Source of the DNA: Rhodobiaceae bacterium
GTDB taxonomy: Bacteria; Pseudomonadota; Alphaproteobacteria; Rhizobiales; TMED25
Length of the DNA stretch: 33,693 bases
Reading direction: 5' to 3'
Assembly (NCBI GenBank): GCA_002699615.1
Contig: PAAM01000009.1
Location: forward strand, 1 to 33,693
A model generated the notes under the pieces. That model saw nothing but the letters and a program-made list of their open reading frames with translations. It made no database searches and was not told where the DNA came from. Each line of letters starts with the position of its first letter. Positions within the stretch are counted from its first letter, which is position 1. This document shows, piece by piece, positions 26,073 through 33,693 of this stretch. A program made the position numbers and the translations under genes.

Positions 26073-26699
26073 TTGAGTAGTAATTTACCAAAAATATATC
26101 TTCATAATGACGATATACCAGAGAATATATCATTGGGAAATCAGATTGCAATTGATACTGAGACCCTCGGGCTTAATCCTAGTAGAGATAGACTTTGTCT
26201 AGTCCAAATTAATGATGGGAACGAGTGTACTCATCTAATTAGAGTTTCTTCCAAGATAAATCCTGCTCCAAATCTAATTAAAATCCTCGAGAGTAAAAAA
26301 ATACAAAAGCTATTTCACTTTGCCCGTTTTGATGTAGCGGTCATGACAAAGTCCTATGGAGTAACTGTAAATAATATTTATTGTACAAAAATCGCTTCAA
26401 AAATAGCGAGAACCTACACCGACAAACACAGCTTAAAATCTCTCTGCGATGAACTACTTAATATATCGCTATCAAAAGAAGAGCAGAGCTCTGATTGGGG
26501 CGCTGAAAAACTAACAGAAAATCAAAAAAAATATGCAGCAAATGATGTAATTTATTTACATAAAATCAAACAAGCCCTCGACTCAATTCTAGAGAGAGAA
26601 AATCGAATCGATCTCGCTAAGTCATGTTTTGAATTTATAAATACTCAAGTCGAATTAGATCTTAGGGGCTGGGGTAATCAAAATATTTTCGATCACTGA
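26073..26699 (+). CDS. rnd: Ribonuclease D (short form, exonuclease domain only)
   Basis: This 208-residue 3'-5' exoribonuclease of the DEDDy type has Asp28 and Glu30 in AIDTETLGL, Asp87 in HFARFDVAV, and Tyr154 with Asp158 in KYAANDVIYLHK. No HRDC domain follows, which is usual for the short alphaproteobacterial form. It would trim tRNA or other RNA 3' ends. The start is a TTG at 26073 with AGGA six bases upstream; no ATG fits. lptC starts three bases after the stop. The rnd-lptC-lptA-lptB-rpoN order is typical of alphaproteobacteria. Confidence 0.9.
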   Translation: MSSNLPKIYLHNDDIPENISLGNQIAIDTETLGLNPSRDRLCLVQINDGNECTHLIRVSSKINPAPNLIKILESKKIQKLFHFARFDVAVMTKSYGVTVNNIYCTKIASKIARTYTDKHSLKSLCDELLNISLSKEEQSSDWGAEKLTENQKKYAANDVIYLHKIKQALDSILERENRIDLAKSCFEFINTQVELDLRGWGNQNIFDH

Positions 26700-26702
26700 A
26701 CG

Positions 26703-27374
26703 ATGACAAATACTACTGAGAATAATTCTAAAATTAAGAAAAATGAGCAAATTGATAAAGTAAATTCTCATACAAAAAATTTAAAAATAATCAATAATTT
26801 TATTCTTCTACTTATTATTTTGGGTGCGGGGGCCTTTATTTACTCTGTAAATTTTGGAGGGCAGACGGTGACAAAAATAGAAAACATAACGCCCGTATCT
26901 ATTGAGGAAGACAAACACATGGATGAAAATACTATTGAGATAAAGAACTCGATTATTTCAGGTTTAGACGGGCAAAACCAATATTACGAAATAAGTTCAG
27001 AAAGAACTTGGAATTCAATAAATAATAAAGATATCGTCGAAATGACGGGTATCAGTACAAAGCTATTACTAAAGAATGGTTTAGAAATAAATATATTGGG
27101 TAAAAGTGCCCAATTTAATAATAAAACAAAGCAACTAAAATTAGAGAGCGATATTGAAATATCATCCAATAACAAATTTGAAGTTTTCATACAAGATATT
27201 GATATAGATCTACGTAAAAAAATAATTTCTAGTCCAAGCCCAGTTAAAATAAGATATGAGGATATATGCATTGAAGGGAAAAATTTTGAAATAAATAATA
27301 ATGGAGATAAGATAAAATTTACAGATGGTGTCAACTTCATCTTTGGGGAGCATGCTCAATGTCTAGTATCCTAA
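26703..27374 (+). CDS. lptC: LPS export periplasmic protein LptC
   Basis: This 223-residue bitopic protein has a polar, lysine-rich cytoplasmic tail of about 28 residues, one membrane helix (about 29-50), and a periplasmic beta-jellyroll region rich in beta-strand patterns (GQNQYYEISSERTW, NGLEINILGKSAQF). LptC takes LPS from LptBFG and passes it to LptA. Sequence conservation in the family is low; the assignment leans on topology, on the YEISSERTW-like pattern and on the neighbours rnd, lptA and lptB. The 3' end overlaps lptA by 16 bases. Confidence 0.85.
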   Translation: MTNTTENNSKIKKNEQIDKVNSHTKNLKIINNFILLLIILGAGAFIYSVNFGGQTVTKIENITPVSIEEDKHMDENTIEIKNSIISGLDGQNQYYEISSERTWNSINNKDIVEMTGISTKLLLKNGLEINILGKSAQFNNKTKQLKLESDIEISSNNKFEVFIQDIDIDLRKKIISSPSPVKIRYEDICIEGKNFEINNNGDKIKFTDGVNFIFGEHAQCLVS

Positions 27375-27907
27375 GACAGCTATTGATGCTCTCAATTATT
27401 GCCTGCTTTGCTTCAAAACAAAGTATATCTTCGGAGAGCATAAAATCATTTTTCAGTAATTCAACATTAAACATAGAAAGTTCAAGTTTAGAAATTATTG
27501 ATAGTGAAAAAAAAGCAATATTCAAAGGTCAAGTAAAGATCTCACACGACGATACATATCTTGCTACAGACAATCTAATATTACTTTATTCTATTGATGA
27601 AGCTACTAGTGATATTACGGTTCAAAAAATTACATGTCAGGGGAATGTATTAATTGAGTATGAAAATCAAATGATAACAAGCTTGAATGCAGTATATGAT
27701 GCTGTGACAAGTCAACTAGTATTTAGCGATGAGGTAATAATATATCGTGATGAGGGTAACGCAATGCAAACTGATAAAGCCTCCATTGACTTGAATACAA
27801 TGAGAATGAAAACGGGGCCAGTCAAGGCGTTCATTACCCCAAATAATAAGCACGAGAGGGATACAACGGAAGAGGTCTTTGACGAATTAAAAAAAGGGAT
27901 AATGTAA
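27359..27907 (+). CDS. lptA: LPS transport periplasmic protein LptA
   Basis: This 182-residue protein has a signal peptide (about 1-25, LLMLSIIACFASK) and one OstA/LptA beta-jellyroll. Typical repeats are LEIIDSEKKAIFKGQVKISHDDTYLATDNLIL, CQGNVLIEYENQMITSLNAVYDAVTSQLVFSDEVIIYRDEGN and the MKTGPVKAFI ending. It forms the periplasmic bridge that carries LPS to LptD. The ATG at 27359 lies inside lptC and has GGGGAG eight bases upstream, supporting this start. lptB follows after 14 bases. Confidence 0.88.
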   Translation: MSSILRQLLMLSIIACFASKQSISSESIKSFFSNSTLNIESSSLEIIDSEKKAIFKGQVKISHDDTYLATDNLILLYSIDEATSDITVQKITCQGNVLIEYENQMITSLNAVYDAVTSQLVFSDEVIIYRDEGNAMQTDKASIDLNTMRMKTGPVKAFITPNNKHERDTTEEVFDELKKGIM

Positions 27908-27921
27908 TTACAGAAGATAAC

Positions 27922-28647
27922 ATGCAGGATTTACTAAAAATTGAAAATATTGCCAAGGATTATAATGGGGTTAATGTAATTAACGATATTTCTATTTCAA
28001 TAAAGCCCGGAGAAATTATAGGTCTTCTTGGTCCAAATGGTGCAGGAAAAACAACATTATTCTATATTATCATGGGCCTTATTAAACCTCGAAAAGGTAA
28101 AATTAAATTAAATAATAATGATATTACAAAACTCGCCATGTACAGTCGAGCTCGGCTTGGTATAAGCTACCTACCACAAGAACCATCTATTTTTAGAGGC
28201 ATGAATGTAAGGGATAATATAAATTCTATTCTGGAAATAACGGAGAAAAATAAGAAACTAAGGAAAATTAAACTCGAGAAGTTACTTGAGATATTCGGAC
28301 TAGAGAAAATTCAGAAAAGTTCAGCACGTCTTCTATCTGGCGGGGAACGAAGAAGGGTAGAAATTGCTAGATCTATCGCCGGTCAACCAAAATATATACT
28401 GATGGATGAACCATTTTCGGGAGTTGATCCCCTTGCTATAGAAGAGATAAAGAGTATTATAAAATCCTTAAGCGCCAGTAATATTGGAGTTTTAATCACA
28501 GACCACAACGTTAGGGAAACGCTGAGTCTGATTGATAGAGCTTATATTATATACGAAGGTAATATATTAATTGGGGGTACCTCTGAAGAAATAATAGAGA
28601 GTGAAGAGGCAAAAAGAGTTTATTTGGGTAGTGAATTTAATATATAG
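27922..28647 (+). CDS. lptB: LPS export ABC transporter ATP-binding protein LptB
   Basis: This 241-residue ATPase powers LPS extraction from the inner membrane with LptF and LptG, which are not in this window. Walker A is GPNGAGKT (37-44), the Q-loop is at YLPQEPS, the signature LSGGERRR is at 138-145, Walker B ILMDEP at 159-164 and the H-loop histidine is His195 in ITDHNVRET. The DEPFSGVDPLA and TDHNVRETL strings are typical of LptB and separate it from LivF/LivG. It is eleven bases from rpoN. Confidence 0.95.
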   Translation: MQDLLKIENIAKDYNGVNVINDISISIKPGEIIGLLGPNGAGKTTLFYIIMGLIKPRKGKIKLNNNDITKLAMYSRARLGISYLPQEPSIFRGMNVRDNINSILEITEKNKKLRKIKLEKLLEIFGLEKIQKSSARLLSGGERRRVEIARSIAGQPKYILMDEPFSGVDPLAIEEIKSIIKSLSASNIGVLITDHNVRETLSLIDRAYIIYEGNILIGGTSEEIIESEEAKRVYLGSEFNI

Positions 28648-28658
28648 TTTTTTATAAA

Positions 28659-29981
28659 ATGAGTCTTGGCCTAACAAATATTGCAACGATAAATCAAGCA
28701 CAAACGCTGTCACCTCAGGTACAACTAACAATAAAACTTCTGAGTCTTAATAATATTGAGTTAGAGAGTTATTTAGAAAAAAAAATCGAAGATAACCCAT
28801 TATTGATTGATAGGCAGAATACAAAAGAACATGAGTTAAGAATTCAAAAGTATTCGGATAAATACTCCAGGAATTCATCAAACTTAGATCTATTAAATAA
28901 CATCGGTTATGCAAAATCTCTCCGCGAGCATCTTCTTGACCAACTTCTCATCTCAAGTATGAGCAATAAAGAAAAAATTATTGCAACATATCTAATAAAT
29001 ATTTTAGATGAGGCAGGTTACTTGACTGAAAATGATGAAACTATTTGTCTCAAACTTGGTGTAAATAATGATGCATACGAAGAGGTTTTAGTAAGCTTAC
29101 AAAGTTTCGAACCAACTGGTGTTTTCTCGCGAACGCTTAGTGAGTGCCTTTACTTACAGCTGAGTGAGAAGAATTTGATCAATGATGAATTATTAGAACT
29201 TCTTAAAAATATTGAGCTGATCGCTGAGGATAATTTTAGAGAATTATCAGCACGTTTAAATATTGGAAAAGATGATTTATTTAGGTTAATAAACATAATT
29301 AGAAAATGCAATCCAAAACCAGGCTTAAATTACTCTCGTGACACTCTTGAGATTATTGCACCAGATATAATTATTGAAAAAAACTTAAGTGGTGTATACG
29401 CCATAAAGCTTGTGCAAAACTATTTTTCAAATATTACTGTGGATCAAACGTATAATGATGTAATCCTAGAGTCAAAAAAGAAAAAAGACGAATTTATCAC
29501 AAACCATTACCGGGATGCAAAAATGCTGATTAGTAGTATTGCTCAGAGACAAAGAACTCTTTTAAAAATCGCCCATGAGGTAATGTTACAACAAAGAGAC
29601 TTTCTTGAGAATGGCATAAATCATATGCACCCTTTGAATTTAGATAAGATTTCAAAGATTACTAATCTACACATTTCTACTGTAAGTAGATCCATTCAAA
29701 ATAAATATATTGAGACGCCACGAGGGACATTTGAGATGAAATATTTCTTCGATAAAGGCACGTACGGAGAAGAGCAAAATAATCAAATTTCATCAAAGAC
29801 AATAGAAAATAGAATAAAAGAGCTCATAAAAAACGAGACCTCGTCAAATATTTTGTCTGATGACAAAATTGTAAATTTATTAAAAAAATATGATATTAAT
29901 ATAGCCAGAAGAACAGTTGCTAAATACCGAACGAAACTAAATATTCTGCCTTCATCAAAAAGAAAGAATCGTTTCTTATAA
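28659..29981 (+). CDS. rpoN: RNA polymerase sigma-54 factor
   Basis: This 440-residue sigma-54 has region I near the N-terminus (QAQTLSPQVQLTIKLLSL, 14-31), which contacts AAA+ activators and holds the complex closed. Region III includes the core-binding domain (SLREHLLDQL, LLISSMSNKEK) and the HTH-like segment DKISKITNLHISTVSRSIQNKYIETPRG. The RpoN box is ARRTVAKYR (416-424), reading the -24 element. The start is shortly after lptB. The hpf and ptsN genes that often follow rpoN are absent here; a catabolic gene comes 33 bases later. No activator gene and no clear -24/-12 promoter was seen in the window. Confidence 0.95.
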   Translation: MSLGLTNIATINQAQTLSPQVQLTIKLLSLNNIELESYLEKKIEDNPLLIDRQNTKEHELRIQKYSDKYSRNSSNLDLLNNIGYAKSLREHLLDQLLISSMSNKEKIIATYLINILDEAGYLTENDETICLKLGVNNDAYEEVLVSLQSFEPTGVFSRTLSECLYLQLSEKNLINDELLELLKNIELIAEDNFRELSARLNIGKDDLFRLINIIRKCNPKPGLNYSRDTLEIIAPDIIIEKNLSGVYAIKLVQNYFSNITVDQTYNDVILESKKKKDEFITNHYRDAKMLISSIAQRQRTLLKIAHEVMLQQRDFLENGINHMHPLNLDKISKITNLHISTVSRSIQNKYIETPRGTFEMKYFFDKGTYGEEQNNQISSKTIENRIKELIKNETSSNILSDDKIVNLLKKYDINIARRTVAKYRTKLNILPSSKRKNRFL

Positions 29982-30014
29982 GAAAATTTTTTAATTAAGG
30001 ACTTAAGTAAGAGC

Positions 30015-31010
30015 ATGACAAAAATAATAGATATGCATACCCATATAGCACCTAGACAGGCTGTTAAGATAGCAGAGAATGGAGGAACATGGCATGGTGT
30101 AGAATTTTATCGTGATAACAATGATAAACTAACAACATCTTACGGCGACCTAAAGATGTCCTTACCCTGGCCTAAAAAAATGGAAACACCAGATCAAAGG
30201 CTCAGATCTATGGATGCCCGTAAAATCGATATGCATATACTAAGTATTAGCCCCCTTATGCATTGGCATGGAATAGACAATTCTAATGCAATCTCTTACG
30301 CAAGAGATGTAAATGATGATATCTCAGATTATACAAATGCTAACAAAGATAGATTTAAATCATTCTGTTTTCTGCCGCTACAAGATCCAAAAGCATCCGT
30401 AATTGAACTTGAAAGATGCGTTAATTCAAAAAAAATGTTGGGAGCAATGGTTGCAACAAATGTAAACGGATTGGATTGGGATGACCACAAGTTATACCCC
30501 GTTCTAGAAGCAGCCAATGATCTAAAATGCCTGATTTTTTTTCATCCCACACGTGGTAGAGCTGACTCATGGTTAAAGAACTATCACTTACGAAACCTAA
30601 TTGGTAATCCATTGGAAACAACAGCGGCCATGGGATCTATTATATTTGGAGGGATTTTAGATAAACTTCCTGAGCTGAAACTATGTTTTGCTCATGGTGG
30701 AGGATTTATTCGGCAAGGTATCGGTAGATTTGATCATGGATATAGAGTGCGAGAAGAAGCAAAAGAAAATATTTCTTCTCTACCATCCTCTTATCTGAAA
30801 AGTTTTTACTATGATACCATTACACACTCTGAGAGCGGTCTAAGAAATCTAATTGACATTGTTGGTATCGATAAAATATTTTTGGGAAGTGACTATCCAG
30901 CTGATATGGGCGAACCCTATCCAGCTGACTTTATCAATAACTGCCAATCATTATCTCCAGAAGAAAAGAATAAAATCCTGAGTGGAAATATATCGAACTT
31001 TATAAAATAG
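30015..31010 (+). CDS. Amidohydrolase family protein (ACMSD-like)
   Basis: This 331-residue TIM-barrel metalloenzyme is of the amidohydrolase-2 family. Metal and catalytic residues by family comparison are His8 and His10 in DMHTHIAP, His177 in FFHPTRG, His227 in CFAHGGG and Asp293 in LGSDYPADMGE. The MDARKIDMHILSISP and GIGRFDHGYR strings resemble 2-amino-3-carboxymuconate-6-semialdehyde decarboxylase and related aromatic-acid decarboxylases or hydrolases. The exact substrate is not readable. It is followed ten bases later by a CMD-family gene, which favours a role in ring-cleavage product or hydroxy-acid catabolism. Confidence 0.85.
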   Translation: MTKIIDMHTHIAPRQAVKIAENGGTWHGVEFYRDNNDKLTTSYGDLKMSLPWPKKMETPDQRLRSMDARKIDMHILSISPLMHWHGIDNSNAISYARDVNDDISDYTNANKDRFKSFCFLPLQDPKASVIELERCVNSKKMLGAMVATNVNGLDWDDHKLYPVLEAANDLKCLIFFHPTRGRADSWLKNYHLRNLIGNPLETTAAMGSIIFGGILDKLPELKLCFAHGGGFIRQGIGRFDHGYRVREEAKENISSLPSSYLKSFYYDTITHSESGLRNLIDIVGIDKIFLGSDYPADMGEPYPADFINNCQSLSPEEKNKILSGNISNFIK

Positions 31011-31020
31011 GAAATATATT

Positions 31021-31431
31021 ATGAAAAAGAAAGAGGGTAATGATAAGAATAATAAACTAGCTGAGGTGTTTGCCGAAAGACGCAGCCATGCATACCCAGC
31101 ACACGAGTGGCTAGCCGAAAAGTTTCCAGAATATGTTCAAATTATGCTGGATTTAGATTTTGAAATAAGACAAAAAACAAAGATTTACGATGAAAAGATG
31201 CATGAGCTTTTTCACATAATTGCGCTTGCGGTTAAAGGCTCTAACCCGCATAATCAACCGCATCTAAAAGCGCATATAAAAAAAGGTTTAAAATTGGGTC
31301 TGAAGCCTGAAGAAATCGCTGAGGCATTAATGGTTTGCGTCAATCCAGGAGGTGCAATGGTGCTAACATACAGCATCACTTGCATGCTTGAAGCTATTGA
31401 AGAACTGCAGGAAGAGGGTTGGAAAGGCTAA
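31021..31431 (+). CDS. Carboxymuconolactone decarboxylase (CMD) family protein
   Basis: This 136-residue all-helical protein has the CMD fold: HELFHIIALAVKGSNPHNQPHLKAHIKKGLKLGLKPEEIAEAL and a following helix pair. The redox CxxC found in AhpD-type members is absent; the corresponding stretch reads NPHNQPHLKAH, so thiol peroxidase chemistry is unlikely. Members without CxxC act as decarboxylases or have no known activity. It has an AGGA-type Shine-Dalgarno, follows the amidohydrolase closely and is convergent with the Gfo/Idh gene across nine bases. Confidence 0.82.
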   Translation: MKKKEGNDKNNKLAEVFAERRSHAYPAHEWLAEKFPEYVQIMLDLDFEIRQKTKIYDEKMHELFHIIALAVKGSNPHNQPHLKAHIKKGLKLGLKPEEIAEALMVCVNPGGAMVLTYSITCMLEAIEELQEEGWKG

Positions 31432-31440
31432 AATAAAGAA

Positions 31441-32544
31441 CTAAATGTTCGCCAAAGGCACTGGTTGACCGGTTTCTGATGCCTCTGCCATGGCTAATGT
31501 TACAGCTAGAGTTTGCCTGGCTTCCTTTGCTGTTGTCAGATGGCATTTTGCTCCAGTTGATTGAGAGTCAAGCCATTCCTTTGTCTCATCTGCTATTCGA
31601 CCAAACATGATACCATCTGCCCACTCTCCAGATGATCTGCTACCCAAAAAAGCTAAGTTTAATTTTTGATCAGGAGCATAAGCATTGCTATACCCATGTT
31701 CCGAATACATGATTTGATCTCTGTGATCGTCATCAATTAGTATGACGCCGTCACGACCCATTACTTCAAGCCGAACGCTCTGCCCTGTTGTTGGGAATCC
31801 TCCCGGTAATGCATAGCATATATCAAATGAAAAAACTGCACCGGTTGAGTATTTTACCATCGTTAAACTAATGTCATCAACATCAAATCCTTGGTCTCTA
31901 AATATAGTTCCGTGACCCATTGCCTGAACTTCAACAGGTGAAACATCGGGACCAAGACACCATCCAATATAATCTACATTATAAGTAATAATATCTAATA
32001 TTGGAGTTGCTTCCGGACATCTTTTGAGAATTTCCAGCATATTTGTTCTTGTGTTATAAACACGCGTCATCCCACCTAATATTGGACCGATTTTTCCATT
32101 TGAAATTTCATCATGGGCTACAAAATATTTTTGTAGAAAGCGCTGAGAATAGCCAATTCTTAGATCCACGCCTTTTTCTTCTGCTAATTTTGACAATCTG
32201 TCACCATCTGTGATTGTTAGAGCAAGAGGCTTTTCAACTAATACAGATTTACCAGCAATGATTGCCGCTTCAACAGACTCCCTGTGTTCATCTTCGGGCG
32301 TGGAAACAATTACCACATCTACTCTTGGGTCATTAATTAATTCCATATTATCAGTTGAATATCCATTCGCTTTTGATATCTCAGCCAATTTTTTTGCTTG
32401 ATCTTCGTTTATATCACCAACAACAAGATAATTAACTGCAGGGTGGAGCGATGCAAGCCTTGCTCTGTGTGAGCCCATTCTTCCTGAACCCACCACAGCA
32501 ACGCCCAATTGGCGCTTTTTAAACTCCTTGCCTGATAAAATCAT
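31441..32544 (-). CDS. Gfo/Idh/MocA family oxidoreductase
   Basis: This 367-residue NAD(P)-dependent dehydrogenase has a Rossmann N-domain with VVGSGRMGSH (GxGxxG at 19-24), the catalytic-site EKPLAL (Glu104, Lys105, Pro106), and a C-terminal alpha/beta domain with DIITYNVDYIGWCLG, carrying the usual Asp and Tyr in place of the classic Asp-His. Substrates of the family include inositols, sugars and sugar acids; none can be assigned. It overlaps the dioxygenase gene as ATGA and so shares its mRNA. Base composition is richer in GC than most of the window; line 31741-31800 has 33 of 60 G or C. Confidence 0.88.
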   Translation of the reverse strand: MILSGKEFKKRQLGVAVVGSGRMGSHRARLASLHPAVNYLVVGDINEDQAKKLAEISKANGYSTDNMELINDPRVDVVIVSTPEDEHRESVEAAIIAGKSVLVEKPLALTITDGDRLSKLAEEKGVDLRIGYSQRFLQKYFVAHDEISNGKIGPILGGMTRVYNTRTNMLEILKRCPEATPILDIITYNVDYIGWCLGPDVSPVEVQAMGHGTIFRDQGFDVDDISLTMVKYSTGAVFSFDICYALPGGFPTTGQSVRLEVMGRDGVILIDDDHRDQIMYSEHGYSNAYAPDQKLNLAFLGSRSSGEWADGIMFGRIADETKEWLDSQSTGAKCHLTTAKEARQTLAVTLAMAEASETGQPVPLANI

Positions 32545-33566
32545 GCAACCTCTTTCTTTGGAATACCACCTCTCTCAACATAAGAATATCTCTCCATTAA
32601 GTCGGGTGCCAAAGCTCTTCTGTGTTCTTTGGGGAATGAAATCCACATTCTCAATAGATGCCTTTTTAGGTTTGGGTCTTCATGATCTACAAAATCCTCT
32701 CTGGCATGCAGAATTTGATGATTATTGATAAATTGAATATCGCCCTCGTTAAAATCCATTGAAAGACGAAGTGACTCGCGTTCACCAATTTCCTGTACGA
32801 CATCAAGAGCTTCTCTTTGTAATTCTGTTAGCCCGAGATGTTCACCATGACGCGTAACTGACTCAAAAAACGCTCTTGATGTAAGACGAGATGTCAGTTT
32901 TCCACCAAAATGACTATACATCGGACAAGTATACCATGGCTGTTCACCTTCCGGGTTTTCACCCCTCCAGTCCAGGTTAAAAGGACTATGTAATACATCT
33001 ATAAGGTCAGGCCTCTCTTCTCTTATAACATTATGTATCGTGAGTGCCGACACAAGAAAACTTGCCCCTCCCTTCTTTGCTTTTCTCTGACAAAATAGAC
33101 CTACAACATCAACCGGCAGTTGATCTGAATGAAAATCCATTTTTAATGTGGTTTGATAGAGTCTTGTTGTTGGGTCAGACATTTTCTTTCCTTCGTCGGT
33201 CACATGACCAAGCAGATGACCTCTTGTATTTTGAGATACAGGTCGGCCTAAATGTAACCCAATACCCCAATAAATTAATTCACATTCCTGATCTGTGTAT
33301 CTATCGCGATCGATCCCTCTTAATAGAATAAATCCCAACTGATTTTCCAAAACATCATATAAAGACACAATTTTTTTTGAGAGATTTGGCAGACTGAAGT
33401 CTTCCTTATTAAATGGAATTTTTAAATTATGTTCTTTGACCGATTGCAGCGCGCTGTGTATCTCATCAAGATCTGCTTTCTCTAGATGCATCAACCATTC
33501 ACTTGAATTTTGAATATCTGGACCAAACCATGCAGCTCTTTCATTAATTAGACTATCATTTACCAT
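32541..33566 (-). CDS. TauD/TfdA family Fe(II)/2-oxoglutarate dioxygenase
   Basis: This 341-residue dioxygenase-type protein has the iron-binding HxD as His146 and Asp148 in MDFHSDQLP, the distal His287 in NNHQILHAR, and the 2-oxoglutarate-binding Arg in the KRHLLRMWISFP stretch. Enzymes of this family hydroxylate small carboxylates, sulfonates or amines, often releasing the group for use. The start is the ATG at 33566, one base after the stop of the upstream membrane protein gene (TAAGATG), with AGGA upstream; the frame to 33623 would overlap that gene. Substrate unknown. Confidence 0.88.
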   Translation of the reverse strand: MVNDSLINERAAWFGPDIQNSSEWLMHLEKADLDEIHSALQSVKEHNLKIPFNKEDFSLPNLSKKIVSLYDVLENQLGFILLRGIDRDRYTDQECELIYWGIGLHLGRPVSQNTRGHLLGHVTDEGKKMSDPTTRLYQTTLKMDFHSDQLPVDVVGLFCQRKAKKGGASFLVSALTIHNVIREERPDLIDVLHSPFNLDWRGENPEGEQPWYTCPMYSHFGGKLTSRLTSRAFFESVTRHGEHLGLTELQREALDVVQEIGERESLRLSMDFNEGDIQFINNHQILHAREDFVDHEDPNLKRHLLRMWISFPKEHRRALAPDLMERYSYVERGGIPKKEVA

Positions 33567-33567
33567 C

Positions 33568-33693
33568 TTAATCGCTTCCTTTTTCTTTAAACTTCGAGAT
33601 AAAATATGAACATGCAACGACAATCATAGCACACGCGATTGATGCTTGTAAAATATTATCCTTTGACATAAATGGTAATAACCCTTGGGTACC
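33568..33693 (-). CDS. C-terminal end of a membrane protein (partial)
   Basis: On the minus strand the frame is open from the window edge (33693) to TAA at 33570-33568, giving the last 41 residues of a protein. They contain a loop (PFMSKDNILQ), one hydrophobic helix (ASIACAMIVVACSYFI) and a basic tail (SKFKEKGSD), which fits the last membrane segment of a transporter such as an MFS or other permease. The family cannot be named. Its stop is one base from the dioxygenase start, so it is probably the first visible gene of a membrane protein-dioxygenase-oxidoreductase operon. Confidence 0.7.
   Translation of the reverse strand, partial: GTQGLLPFMSKDNILQASIACAMIVVACSYFISKFKEKGSD

Noticed and set aside
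28659-29981. Sigma-54 promoters (TGGCAC-N5-TTGC) near rpoN or the catabolic genes
   Set aside because: No convincing match was found in the intergenic regions; one partial match near 19693 lies inside rpmI.
1-33693. CRISPR arrays, insertion sequences, prophage or defence genes
   Set aside because: No regularly spaced repeats, transposase, integrase, phage structural or nuclease-helicase genes were seen; nearly every base belongs to a housekeeping or metabolic gene.

Overview
The window reads as a chromosomal segment of a free-living, AT-rich alphaproteobacterium, probably a streamlined marine lineage. This rests on gene content and order: lysA-ftsE-ftsX-YdcF-plsC, metX-metW, a short RNase D followed by lptC-lptA-lptB-rpoN, and an NDUFA9-like SDR beside uppP. 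The taxonomic placement is inference; no rRNA is present. Coding density is very high. Many genes abut or overlap by 1-20 bases, and the longest non-coding gap is under 200 bases. I see no insertion sequence, prophage, CRISPR array or recognisable defence system.

Layout. (1) 1-2927, plus strand: 3' end of lysA, ftsE, an unusually short ftsX, a YdcF-type protein and plsC. (2) 2934-5801, minus: an aromatic amino acid block of chorismate mutase, a HisC-type aminotransferase and TyrA. (3) 5990-8492, plus: metX, metW and a glyoxalase II. (4) 8489-12800, minus: acetyl-CoA acetyltransferase, an MFS transporter, the protein adenylyltransferase SelO and a DUF2237 protein. (5) 12856-23197, minus: a translation block, transcribed as GST, queG, SDR, infC, rpmI, rplT, pheS, pheT, lepA, mepA, tRNA-Ser(GGA). 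(6) 23281-25017, plus: pirin and uppP, then on minus the NDUFA9-like SDR (25022-25966). (7) 26073-29981, plus: rnd, lptC, lptA, lptB, rpoN. (8) 30015-33693: a catabolic-looking set, an amidohydrolase plus a CMD-family protein on plus, converging on a Gfo/Idh oxidoreductase, a TauD-type dioxygenase and the end of a membrane protein on minus. The minus-strand genes of this last part are visibly richer in GC than the rest.

How the genes work together. ftsE/ftsX (division), uppP and mepA (peptidoglycan), plsC (phospholipid) and lptABC (LPS export) cover the envelope. metX/metW supply methionine, and aroQ/hisC/tyrA supply phenylalanine and tyrosine. infC, L35, L20, PheRS, LepA and tRNA-Ser serve translation. 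rpoN supplies sigma-54, but none of its activators is here.

Most notable observations. Two genes have no ATG, GTG or TTG that could give a full-length protein, yet each has an in-frame ATA behind a good Shine-Dalgarno: infC (ATA at 20428) and the NDUFA9-like SDR (ATA at 25966). For infC a non-canonical start fits known IF3 autoregulation; the second would be a new IF3-sensitive gene. FtsX appears to have lost almost all of its first periplasmic loop. Three putative promoters share a TTGTnn-17-TATAA(A/T) layout.
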